Assembly: GCA_947378275.1 (NCBI GenBank)
Contig: CANCJD010000002.1
Coordinates: 1 to 41,839 of the forward strand
Origin: Comamonadaceae bacterium
GTDB taxonomy: Bacteria; Pseudomonadota; Gammaproteobacteria; Burkholderiales; Burkholderiaceae_C
Direction: 5' to 3'
DNA: 41,839 bases
Positions 16,493 through 23,306 of this stretch are shown here, in pieces. The position numbers and the translations under genes were made by a program. The stretch's first letter is position 1. Every line of letters starts with the position of its first letter. Below the pieces are notes generated by a model, which was not told the DNA's origin, ran no database searches, and saw only the letters and a list, made by a program, of their open reading frames with translations.

Positions 16493-16962
16493 GGGAACTG
16501 GACCCAGCGCTTGCGTTCTTCGCTGGTGGAGGGGCTAAAGCGGGCGTTGGCTGGGGCGGCTTCGACGGGTGCGGCCAGGCTACCCAAGTGCATGCGCAGC
16601 AGCGCGTCATGGTCGGGCACCAGCAGCGGCACGCCCTTGCGCAACTTGGGCACCTTGCCCGGGGTGATGGACTGCGGGTTTTGCGCGATAAAAGCCTGGC
16701 GCAGCAGCTCTATCTTGAGCGGGCTCTCGGGCAGGGTGTGGGCAATCACCTGGTCGAGCGTCTCGCCGGTCTTGGGCAGGTAGCTGCGCGCAGGGGCCGG
16801 GGACGCAGCGCTGGACGCTGCAGGCTCGGGTGTGCTTTGGGCGGCATGGCCTGGCGCGGGCAGGGCCAGCCAGCAGGCGGCCATGAAAAGCAAGGCCCCG
16901 GCACGGTGGCTGCAAACGCCGCGGTGCATGGCGGGCAAGGACGGGCGGCGTGTGGCGGGCAT
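16489..16962 (-). CDS. Secreted FimV/LysM-like protein
   Basis: From the ATG at 16962, which has GGAAA at a suitable distance, the 157-residue protein has an Arg-rich N-region and hydrophobic stretch (GALLFMAACWLALPAPGHAA) typical of a Sec signal. Residues about 60-115 read LPKTGETLDQVIAHTLPESP then LLRQAFIAQNPQSITPGKVP and GVPLLVP, resembling the LysM-type N-terminal domain of FimV. It would therefore sit in the periplasm and bind peptidoglycan. A frame extending to 17691 overlaps the flgT-like gene and is not used. It lies 41 bases past the flgT-like stop. The function in the flagellar context is unknown. Confidence 0.7.
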   Translation of the reverse strand: MPATRRPSLPAMHRGVCSHRAGALLFMAACWLALPAPGHAAQSTPEPAASSAASPAPARSYLPKTGETLDQVIAHTLPESPLKIELLRQAFIAQNPQSITPGKVPKLRKGVPLLVPDHDALLRMHLGSLAAPVEAAPANARFSPSTSEERKRWVQFP

Positions 16963-17003
16963 GGCTTGTTTCCAGAAAAAAGAGGCGCTTGGAGCGCGGC
17001 GCC

Positions 17004-18194
17004 CTAATGCGAGGCCTCGGCCGACCAGGCGGTCCAGGTGTTGCTGACGTTTTGGGCGTTGCCGCTTACGGGGCGCAACTGGGCGTAGTACTCGCCCACC
17101 GATTGCACCCGGGCCAGCACCGTTTGCGCTGCCGCGCCGGGCTCCAAGACGCGCTGCACGCCGTTTTGGTCGTGCGCGATCACCCATTCGTCCCCCACGC
17201 GCACCCCCGCGGCGCTGCCGGCATTGATACGTAGCTGCGCACCTGCGGCCTGGGTCACATCGGCCATGACGGTTTGGCAGGCCAATTGGCGTTGCAAGGC
17301 CAGGCTCCAGGCCTGTATTTGTTTGGCCACCTGGGCCTGTGCTGCCACGCTCAGGCCGGGGCTGGCCCAGTTGTCGTCGGTGATAGTCAGGTTCAGGGTG
17401 GTGGTGGACTGCAGCGCGGGTGTGGGCTGTTTGCGTGCGGTCAGCGACATGCGCACCTGCACTTGCAGCACGGCGGGCTCTAAGACGGGTCCGATGGGAG
17501 GCTGCACTGTGGGGCGCCCGGACTTGGCCTGCGGTGGCAGGGGAACATCCACGGCGGGGCTGCTTGCGCCGGGGCCCATGGCGAGCAACTGAAACTGGAG
17601 TTGCCAAGGCATTTCGTCCTGACTGGAGCCCAGCAGCGCCTGCTGGTAGCTCGAGCGCCCCTCCGTGCGGGCGCGCTCCACCAGTCGCCACTGCGCTGTT
17701 GCTGCGCCGGCTTGCTGCAATTGCGCCAGCACGCTGGCTTGCAATGCGTCCAAGACGGGCGCGTTGTCGGCGCTCAAGGGGGTTTGGGTCGTCCAGTTCC
17801 AGCCCATGACGTGTTGCAGGCGTCCGCCCACAGGTGCCTTACACGCAGCCGCCGCTTTACCGTTGCCGGTGGGGTCGGATCCGTCAGCGCTTTGCCACTG
17901 CAGTTTGGCCGTCGCTTCGCCCTGGGCGTCGGCGCCGTAGGCCAGTACGCGCACGCCGCGCACTTTCATGCCCGAGCGAAAGGCGCTGAGCTCTTGCAGC
18001 GCACCATTGCCGTCAATCCATTGGGTGGCCGATACCTGGGTCGGGCCCTCGAGTGCGGCTTGCACCAGGCCTTTGCGGATGGCCGCGAGTTTTTCATCCG
18101 GCGAAAGCGTGTCCGCCCACAGCGCGCCCGCGCTCAACAGCAGCGCTGCGGCAGCCGTGGCACGCCAGGCTTGAGGGGGGGCAAAACGCGTCAT
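17004..18194 (-). CDS. flgT: FlgT-like flagellar assembly protein
   Basis: A 396-residue secreted protein: signal peptide through AGALWA with mature start DTLSPDEK. The N-terminal domain (AIRKGLVQAALEGPTQVSAT, residues about 38-58) resembles the FlgT N-domain, and the C-terminal region (LRINAGSAAGVRVGDEWVIA, residues about 305-325) matches the FlgT C-terminal beta-domain. In Vibrio FlgT builds the H-ring around the L and P rings. It starts six bases after the flgP stop. The middle is long and low in similarity to anything I recognise. The name is used with moderate confidence because only the terminal domains are recognisable by eye. Confidence 0.68.
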   Translation of the reverse strand: MTRFAPPQAWRATAAAALLLSAGALWADTLSPDEKLAAIRKGLVQAALEGPTQVSATQWIDGNGALQELSAFRSGMKVRGVRVLAYGADAQGEATAKLQWQSADGSDPTGNGKAAAACKAPVGGRLQHVMGWNWTTQTPLSADNAPVLDALQASVLAQLQQAGAATAQWRLVERARTEGRSSYQQALLGSSQDEMPWQLQFQLLAMGPGASSPAVDVPLPPQAKSGRPTVQPPIGPVLEPAVLQVQVRMSLTARKQPTPALQSTTTLNLTITDDNWASPGLSVAAQAQVAKQIQAWSLALQRQLACQTVMADVTQAAGAQLRINAGSAAGVRVGDEWVIAHDQNGVQRVLEPGAAAQTVLARVQSVGEYYAQLRPVSGNAQNVSNTWTAWSAEASH

Positions 18195-18200
18195 GGTGGT

Positions 18201-18740
18201 TTATTTGTTTTTGGATGCCAGTTGGCCGAGGTACAGCATGCGCAGGTCTTGCACCGTCGCTTTGTCCAAGGACAAGGTGGTCTCGTAGGTGTCGTCGCCC
18301 GAGGGGGTGATGCTCACCAGCGTGGCGCCATAAATCACGCCTTCAACCCGGCTGCGGAAGGTGTCGTTTTGCACCACCATGTCGGCCACGGTCGCGGTGG
18401 CGTCCATGCGCAGTCCGTAGACCTGTTCGGTCAGCGAGCGGTAGGCGTCAAGCTTGGCCGCGCGGATCGCCAGCAGGCGTTGCTGCGCGGGCAGGCGGTG
18501 GTTTTGCACGCTGATGACAGCGTAGCCCGTGGCGGTGAGTGACTCGCGTCGCTCCACCAGCGGCAGACTGGCCATGGGAATTTCAACGTTGGCTGCGGCC
18601 GCGCCAGTTGTGCTGGCTGCAGCCGTTGTAGCCGTTGCGGGTGCCGCGCCAAAGCCTGACAGCGTGGGCAGTGCCTGGCAGGCGCAAAGCAGGGCCACAG
18701 GCAGGCAAAGTGCCAGTTTGAGGGGGAGGATGCGATTCAT
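18201..18740 (-). CDS. flgP: FlgP-like outer-membrane lipoprotein (LPP20 family)
   Basis: The ATG at 18740 (AAGGA ribosome site upstream) gives a lipoprotein signal ending LCAC with acylated Cys21. The mature domain has the LPP20/FlgP signature: GYAVISVQNHRLPAQQRLLA then IRAAKLDAYRSLTEQVYGLR, and ends with SLDKATVQDLRMLYLGQL. FlgP forms outer-membrane-associated disks or rings around the motor in Vibrio and Campylobacter. It is the first gene of a five-gene operon (flgP, flgT-like, LysM-like, fliK-like, flhX-like), and a sigma-28 promoter lies just upstream. A frame extended to 18782 would cross this promoter. Length is 179 residues. Confidence 0.82.
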   Translation of the reverse strand: MNRILPLKLALCLPVALLCACQALPTLSGFGAAPATATTAAASTTGAAAANVEIPMASLPLVERRESLTATGYAVISVQNHRLPAQQRLLAIRAAKLDAYRSLTEQVYGLRMDATATVADMVVQNDTFRSRVEGVIYGATLVSITPSGDDTYETTLSLDKATVQDLRMLYLGQLASKNK

Positions 18741-18769
18741 AGCGGTGTCCTTAGAGGTAGTCCATAGCA

Positions 18770-18796
18770 GTATCGGCAGCAAGCGCGAAAGCTTGA
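18770..18796 (-). promoter_or_regulatory. Sigma-28 (FliA) promoter for flgP operon
   Basis: On the minus strand TCAAGCTT, eleven bases, then GCCGATAC. The -10 matches GCCGATAA at seven of eight positions and the spacing is exact. Predicted start near 18763 gives a very short leader before the flgP ATG at 18740. Confidence 0.78.
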
Positions 18797-18881
18797 GCCA
18801 CCGCTTTGATTGCCAGTTTTGCTACCGCTGTGGCTGCTTTGCGGGTCGCCGATCTGCTTGGCGCGCGCTGCACGCCGACTT

Positions 18882-21518
18882 TCAGGCGGCGCGGCGCAGG
18901 TCTGCGGGCGCGGTTGCGTCAGGGGCAGGCGCCGCTTCAGGCGCTGAGCCCAGCGCAGGCGTCGCACTCGGGGCCTGGCCGGCAGCGGCCTGGTACCAGC
19001 GCAAGGCCAGCGCATAGTTTTGCGCCGTGCCTTGGCCGTTGGCATACATCGAGCCCAGGTTGAACTGCGCTGCGCTGTCGCCCAGTTCAGCAGCTTGCAA
19101 ATAGCAGTGCAGGGCCTGGGCGGCATCTGCGGCCACGCCGTCCCCCAAAAAGTACTTGCGCCCGAGCTGGGCCCATGCGTTGGCGTCGCTCAATGCGCTG
19201 GCCTGTTGCAGCAGCGCCAGGGCCTGGGCCGGGTCGGCCTCGCAGCCCTCGCCCGTACTGAGTAGGTAAGCGCGCTGCACCATGGCGGGTGCATAGCCCA
19301 GGCTTGCGGCGCGCGCAAAGTGGGCCACGGCCTCGTGCGGCGAAGCCGCTACCGCCTGCCCGTGAAGGCGCAACTGGCCCCAGTTGAAGTGGGCCAGGGC
19401 GTCGTCTTGGTCGGCAGCAGCTTGCAAGTGTTCCAGCGCCTGGCGCGTGGCTGCGCCGTCCGTGGCGCTGGCGGGGTTTTGCAGCGCAAGAGCGGCCAAA
19501 TTGTTATGGGCCTGCGCAATACCGGCTTGCGCGGCGCGCTCAAAGCACCGAGCGGCCAAAGCCAAGTCGCGCGCCGTGCCCAGGCCTTGCGCATGCAGCA
19601 GGCCCAGATTGAAGGCGGCGCTGGCGTCGCCCTGGTCGGCGGCTTGTTGGTAGGCCAGTAACTGGCGGCCATAGTCGGGCGCGCTTTGCAGGCCCTGGGC
19701 TTGCAGCAAGCGCAATTGGTACTGGGCGGCGGGATGGTCTTGGGCGGCGGCCTTTTGCAGCCAGAGCAGGGCGCCCATTTCGTCGGTCGGCACGTCGCCA
19801 CCGGTGTGCAACAGCATGCCTGCGGCATATTGCGCCAGGGCGTCGCCTTGTTCGGCCGCTTGCAGGTAGCAGGCCAGCGCCGCGCTCAGGTCTTGCGCTA
19901 CGCCTACGCCCTGGGCGTGCATCACGCCCAGGTTGTGCTGGGCCCAGGCGTTGCCCAGGTCGGCGCTGGCCTGGTAGTAGGAGAGTGCGCTATCGCGCGG
20001 CGAGGGCGCAGCATCGTTGGCGTTGGCGTTGGCGGCGTCGGCCACAAAGGCCAGACGCGGTGTGTTTTGCGGCTGCAGCGATGGGTCTTGCTGGCAGCCC
20101 AGGTTAAAGAGGGCGTCGCTGTAGCCGTGTTCGGCGGCACTGTGCAGCCAGTCCAGGGCTTGCGCAGTGTCCTCAGGGCTAGAAGCGGGTGCGCCCCAGA
20201 CATGGGCCATCGCAGCATTGAACTGGGCCAGGGTATTGCCTTGCTTGGCGGCCAACACAAAGTAGTGGCGCGCGCGCGCCAGATCGGCTGCGGCGCCCTG
20301 GCCTTGCAGGTGCATCAGGCCCAGGTTGTACTGGGCCAGCGCGTCGCCCTGGTCGGCGGCAAGCTGGTACCACTGGCGCGCCAGCGTGAAATCTTTGCTC
20401 ACGCCCAGGCCGCCCTGGTACATCACGCCCAGGTTGCACTGCGCGCGCGCGTCGCCCTGGTCAGCAGCGTGGTGAAACCACTGGCGCGCCTGGGCATTGT
20501 TTTGCGCCACGCCCTGGCCTGCGCTGTACATGGCGCCGAGCTGGAACTGGGCAATGGCCAGGCCCCGGTCGGCAGCCATTTGGTACCACTGCAGGGCTTC
20601 GGCATAGTCTTGTGCCACGCCAAAGCCGTTGGCGCTGAGCGTGCCCAGGTTGAACTGGGCCGGCGCGTGGCCCAGGGCTGCCGCCGTACGGTAGTGGTTG
20701 AGTGCGCGGTCAAAGTCCGCACCTGCGCCGTGGTCTTGCGCGTACCAGACGCCCAGGTTGTAGTGCGCGTCGCCGTGGCCTTGGGCTGCGGCCAGGCCAA
20801 AGTAGTGCAGCGCGCCTTCGTCGTCGGTAATGCCGCCCTGGCCTTGCGAGAACATGAGCGCCAGGTTGTACTGGGCCGGGGCGTCGCCCTGTTCGGCGGC
20901 GAGCTGGTACCACTTGCGCGCCAGTATCGGGTCGTGTTCGGCACCTTTGGGGTCGGCGAGCAAGAGGCCGAGGTTGAACTGGGCGTAGGTGTGGCCTTGC
21001 GCGGCGGCCGATTCAAACCATTTGCGCGCGCTGGCGCCGTCGTGGGCCACGCCTTCACCGGCGGCGTACATGCAAGCCAGGTTGAACTGTGCGGTGGCGT
21101 GGCCTTGCACGGCGGCGCGCTCAAACCAGACGGCAGCTTGGGCCTGGTCTTGTGCCACGCCCTGGCCGTTGGCAAACATAAAGGCCAGGTTGGTCTGCAC
21201 ATCGGGCAGACCCTGGGCGGCGGCCAATTGGTACCACTCCAGTGCCTGGGCATAGTCTTGGGCCACGCCCTGGCCGTTGGCGTACATAAAGCCCAGGTTG
21301 TACTGGGCGGCAGCGTAGTCTTGTGCGGCGGCCAGGCGGTACCACTTCAGGGCTTCGGCGTAGTCTTGCTCCACGCCCTGGCCGTTGGCGTACATAAAGC
21401 CGAGGTTGTTTTGCGCCGCCGCGTAGTCGAGCGAGGCCAGCGGGCGCGAGATGCGCAGCGCATTGGCGTAGTCGCCCCGGCGGTAGGCGGCGTCGGCGTC
21501 GGCCAGCAGATTGTTCAA
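18882..21518 (-). CDS. Giant Sel1-like repeat (SLR) protein, about 22 repeats
   Basis: An 878-residue protein without signal peptide or membrane segment. Residues 31-848 are tandem Sel1-like repeats of about 36 residues with the pattern AQYNLGFMYANGQGVAQDYA then WYQLAAAQG; I count 22 units, unit 13 being degenerate and enlarged by an Asn/Ala/Asp insert. SLR proteins form alpha-alpha superhelices that scaffold protein complexes. The C-terminal 30 residues are Ala/Pro-rich. The start is TTG at 21518, with AGG upstream. It follows the small His-rich gene by 12 bases and likely shares its sigma-54 promoter. Specific partner and role are unknown; the flagellar setting suggests a motility or envelope function. 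Confidence 0.85.
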   Translation of the reverse strand: MNNLLADADAAYRRGDYANALRISRPLASLDYAAAQNNLGFMYANGQGVEQDYAEALKWYRLAAAQDYAAAQYNLGFMYANGQGVAQDYAQALEWYQLAAAQGLPDVQTNLAFMFANGQGVAQDQAQAAVWFERAAVQGHATAQFNLACMYAAGEGVAHDGASARKWFESAAAQGHTYAQFNLGLLLADPKGAEHDPILARKWYQLAAEQGDAPAQYNLALMFSQGQGGITDDEGALHYFGLAAAQGHGDAHYNLGVWYAQDHGAGADFDRALNHYRTAAALGHAPAQFNLGTLSANGFGVAQDYAEALQWYQMAADRGLAIAQFQLGAMYSAGQGVAQNNAQARQWFHHAADQGDARAQCNLGVMYQGGLGVSKDFTLARQWYQLAADQGDALAQYNLGLMHLQGQGAAADLARARHYFVLAAKQGNTLAQFNAAMAHVWGAPASSPEDTAQALDWLHSAAEHGYSDALFNLGCQQDPSLQPQNTPRLAFVADAANANANDAAPSPRDSALSYYQASADLGNAWAQHNLGVMHAQGVGVAQDLSAALACYLQAAEQGDALAQYAAGMLLHTGGDVPTDEMGALLWLQKAAAQDHPAAQYQLRLLQAQGLQSAPDYGRQLLAYQQAADQGDASAAFNLGLLHAQGLGTARDLALAARCFERAAQAGIAQAHNNLAALALQNPASATDGAATRQALEHLQAAADQDDALAHFNWGQLRLHGQAVAASPHEAVAHFARAASLGYAPAMVQRAYLLSTGEGCEADPAQALALLQQASALSDANAWAQLGRKYFLGDGVAADAAQALHCYLQAAELGDSAAQFNLGSMYANGQGTAQNYALALRWYQAAAGQAPSATPALGSAPEAAPAPDATAPADLRRAA
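18975..21428 (-). repeat. 108-bp-period tandem repeats encoding SLR units
   Basis: The part of the gene coding for residues 31-848 repeats with a period of about 108 bases (36 codons). Units near the N-terminal coding end (right side) are closest to one another, such as MYANGQGV units 1 and 2; those in the middle are more diverged. The array is coding, not a CRISPR. Confidence 0.85.
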
Positions 21519-21530
21519 AGCAGGCCTGGC

Positions 21531-21746
21531 TTATTGCTGCGGTTCACGCAGTTGCGCCAGCGCGTGGTGTTGTACCGGGTGGGCTTGGTGTTCGACGGCG
21601 TAGAGCTTTTGACCATGGGGCACATGCGCCTGGTGGGTAACGATGGGCGCGGTATGCGACACCAGGCCCGTGCGGGGCGCACGCAGGCCGTGGGCGGCAG
21701 CTTCGAGGTGCTGGGCGCCGCTGGGGCGGTGTTTCACATCATTCAT
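21531..21746 (-). CDS. Small His-rich protein, unknown
   Basis: A 71-residue frame with 11 histidines (for example EHQAHPVQHHALAQL near the end), no signal peptide and no membrane segment. I do not recognise a family. Support for a real gene is an AGGA seven bases before the ATG, strong G/C bias at third codon positions, a sigma-54 promoter 85 bases upstream, and close spacing (12 bases) to the SLR gene. The His spacing could bind a metal, but that is only a guess. Confidence 0.6.
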   Translation of the reverse strand: MNDVKHRPSGAQHLEAAAHGLRAPRTGLVSHTAPIVTHQAHVPHGQKLYAVEHQAHPVQHHALAQLREPQQ

Positions 21747-21830
21747 GGGCAGGTCCTGGTGCGGTCGGGGCGGCGGGTGCGGAGTTCGAATGGTCTGAAT
21801 TCTGACGATTTTCGCGGTATTTTTGGATTA

Positions 21831-21846
21831 CGCAAACTGTGTGCCA
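21831..21846 (-). promoter_or_regulatory. Sigma-54 promoter for His-rich / SLR genes
   Basis: On the minus strand TGGCACA-CAGT-TTGCG, with GG and GC in place and 14 of 16 consensus positions matched. It lies in the only sizeable gap of the repeat-protein block. Predicted start near 21820; leader about 75 bases. Confidence 0.72.
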
Positions 21847-21872
21847 CTTTTCTTTTGGGCTTGCATGCGGCG

Positions 21873-23306
21873 TCAGGCCGCAGCCATCGCGCCCAGCAGG
21901 CCGTGCACCTCGCTCTGGGACAGCGTGGCCACGCCAAAGTGCTGGTGCTCGCACAGCAGGGGCACAAACCAGTGTTGGGCAAAGGCGCTAAAGAGTTCGG
22001 CGTTCCAGGGCAGCTGCTTTTGGCTGCTCAGGGTGGCCCAGTTCCAGCGCGCAGCGTGCGGGGCAATCCAGGCCGCGCTCCAGGGCAGGTGTGGGTTGGC
22101 GCTCAGGCGCTCCCAGTCCCAGGCAAAGTCGGGGTGCAGCAAAAGGGACGCGCTCCAAGGCAGTTGCGCACTGCTGGAGAGGCCCGCCCAGTCCCAGTCG
22201 GCGGCAAATTGCGCGATCAGCGCTTCGCTCCAGGGCAGGCCGGGATTCCAGCTCAGGCCGTCCCAGTCCCAGTGGTTTTGGTAGCGCGCAATCAGGTCGA
22301 CAGACCAGGGCAGGGCCGGGTTGGCGCTCAGGGCGTCCCAATCCCAGTCGTCTGCCGGTGTGGCGGCCAGCAGGGCGTCCGTCCAGGGTACGGCGGTGTT
22401 TTTGCACAGGCCCGCGTGGCTCCAGCGGCTGCTCCAGCTTTGCAGCAAGGCGTCGTTCATCGGCAGGTGGGGGTTGGCGCTTAGCGCCGGCCAGTCCCAG
22501 TGTGCGGCGTAGCGGGCAATCAGCGCTTCACTCCAGGGCAAGTGGGCGGCGCTGCTCAGTGCTTTCCAGTCCCAGCGCTGCACATGGGCGTCGAGCAGGC
22601 CGTCGCTGTAGCGCAGGCTGGCGTTGCCGCTGAGCCAGGGCCAGTTCCAGTGGTCGGCAAAGGCCGTGACCAGCGCCGCGTCCAGGGGCAAGGACACATT
22701 GGCGCTCAGCCCGGTCCAGTCCCAGCGCTCGGTGTAGGCGCGCAGAACCGCGGCCGTCCAGGGCACGCCGGTGTTCCAGCTCAGGCCGGTCCAGTCCCAG
22801 CGGTGGGCGTTGCTGTGGATGAAGGCCGCCGTCCAGGGCAGGTCGGCGTTGCTGCTGAGCACCGCCCAGTCCCAGCGGTAGGCGTTGGCGTCTAACAGCT
22901 CGGCGCTCCAGGGTAGCGCCGGGTTGGCGCTCAGGGCACGCCAGTTCCAGCGCGCTGCGTGCTGCTCCAGGAGCGCTTCGCTCCACGGCAGGCTGGGGTT
23001 TTTGCTCAAAGCGTCCCAGTCCCAGGCGTCAGCGTGCTGGGCCACGAGCTCGGGCGTCCAGGCCAGCGCGCGGCTGGCGCTCAGGCGTTTCCAGTCCCAC
23101 AGGGAAGCAAAGTCTGCGAGTTCGGCGCCAGCGAGCGGGTAATGGGTTTGCAGGCACCCCAGAAACAGCGCCGGGTGCGCGCGGAAAAACGCCAGCGTGT
23201 GCGCTTCTTGGATCAGCGCCAGCGCGCCCGAGGCGGCGTCCAGCCGCTGCTGCGTGGCCAGCGTGAGGGCCTGCGGCGCCAGGGCTTGGACGGTGAGCTG
23301 GTTCAT
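21873..23306 (-). CDS. Trp-rich 25-residue tandem repeat protein
   Basis: A 477-residue protein. Residues 1-69 form an N-terminal domain with QRLDAASGALALIQEAHTLA. Residues 70-445 are fifteen consecutive repeats, fourteen of exactly 25 residues and one of 26, with consensus WDWxxLSxNPxLPWSxxLIA followed by about five variable residues. Positions 1 and 3 of each unit are Trp with few exceptions (unit 10 has WSH). Residues 446-477 are a degenerate cap. I know no characterised function for this repeat; regular Trp placement suggests a solenoid with a stacked aromatic ladder. No signal peptide or membrane segment. The ATG at 23306 overlaps the J-domain gene stop by four bases. A longer frame to 23426 overlaps that gene and is not used. 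Confidence 0.85.
   Translation of the reverse strand: MNQLTVQALAPQALTLATQQRLDAASGALALIQEAHTLAFFRAHPALFLGCLQTHYPLAGAELADFASLWDWKRLSASRALAWTPELVAQHADAWDWDALSKNPSLPWSEALLEQHAARWNWRALSANPALPWSAELLDANAYRWDWAVLSSNADLPWTAAFIHSNAHRWDWTGLSWNTGVPWTAAVLRAYTERWDWTGLSANVSLPLDAALVTAFADHWNWPWLSGNASLRYSDGLLDAHVQRWDWKALSSAAHLPWSEALIARYAAHWDWPALSANPHLPMNDALLQSWSSRWSHAGLCKNTAVPWTDALLAATPADDWDWDALSANPALPWSVDLIARYQNHWDWDGLSWNPGLPWSEALIAQFAADWDWAGLSSSAQLPWSASLLLHPDFAWDWERLSANPHLPWSAAWIAPHAARWNWATLSSQKQLPWNAELFSAFAQHWFVPLLCEHQHFGVATLSQSEVHGLLGAMAAA
21972..23099 (-). repeat. Fifteen 75-bp tandem coding repeats
   Basis: The array encodes residues 70-445 of the Trp-rich repeat protein with a 75-base period; one unit has an additional codon. 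On the plus strand each unit is recognisable by CAGTCCCA or CAGTTCCA, the complement of the Trp-x-Trp codons. Units differ at many third positions and variable residues, so the array is not recent. Confidence 0.9.

Noticed and set aside
19686-22484. A 932-codon open frame on the plus strand
   Set aside because: It mirrors the SLR and Trp-rich repeat genes; its own repetitiveness is only the complement of their tandem repeats.
21972-23099. Regular 75-bp repeats that could look like a CRISPR array
   Set aside because: Repeats are contiguous, have no spacers, and encode a continuous protein with conserved Trp positions.
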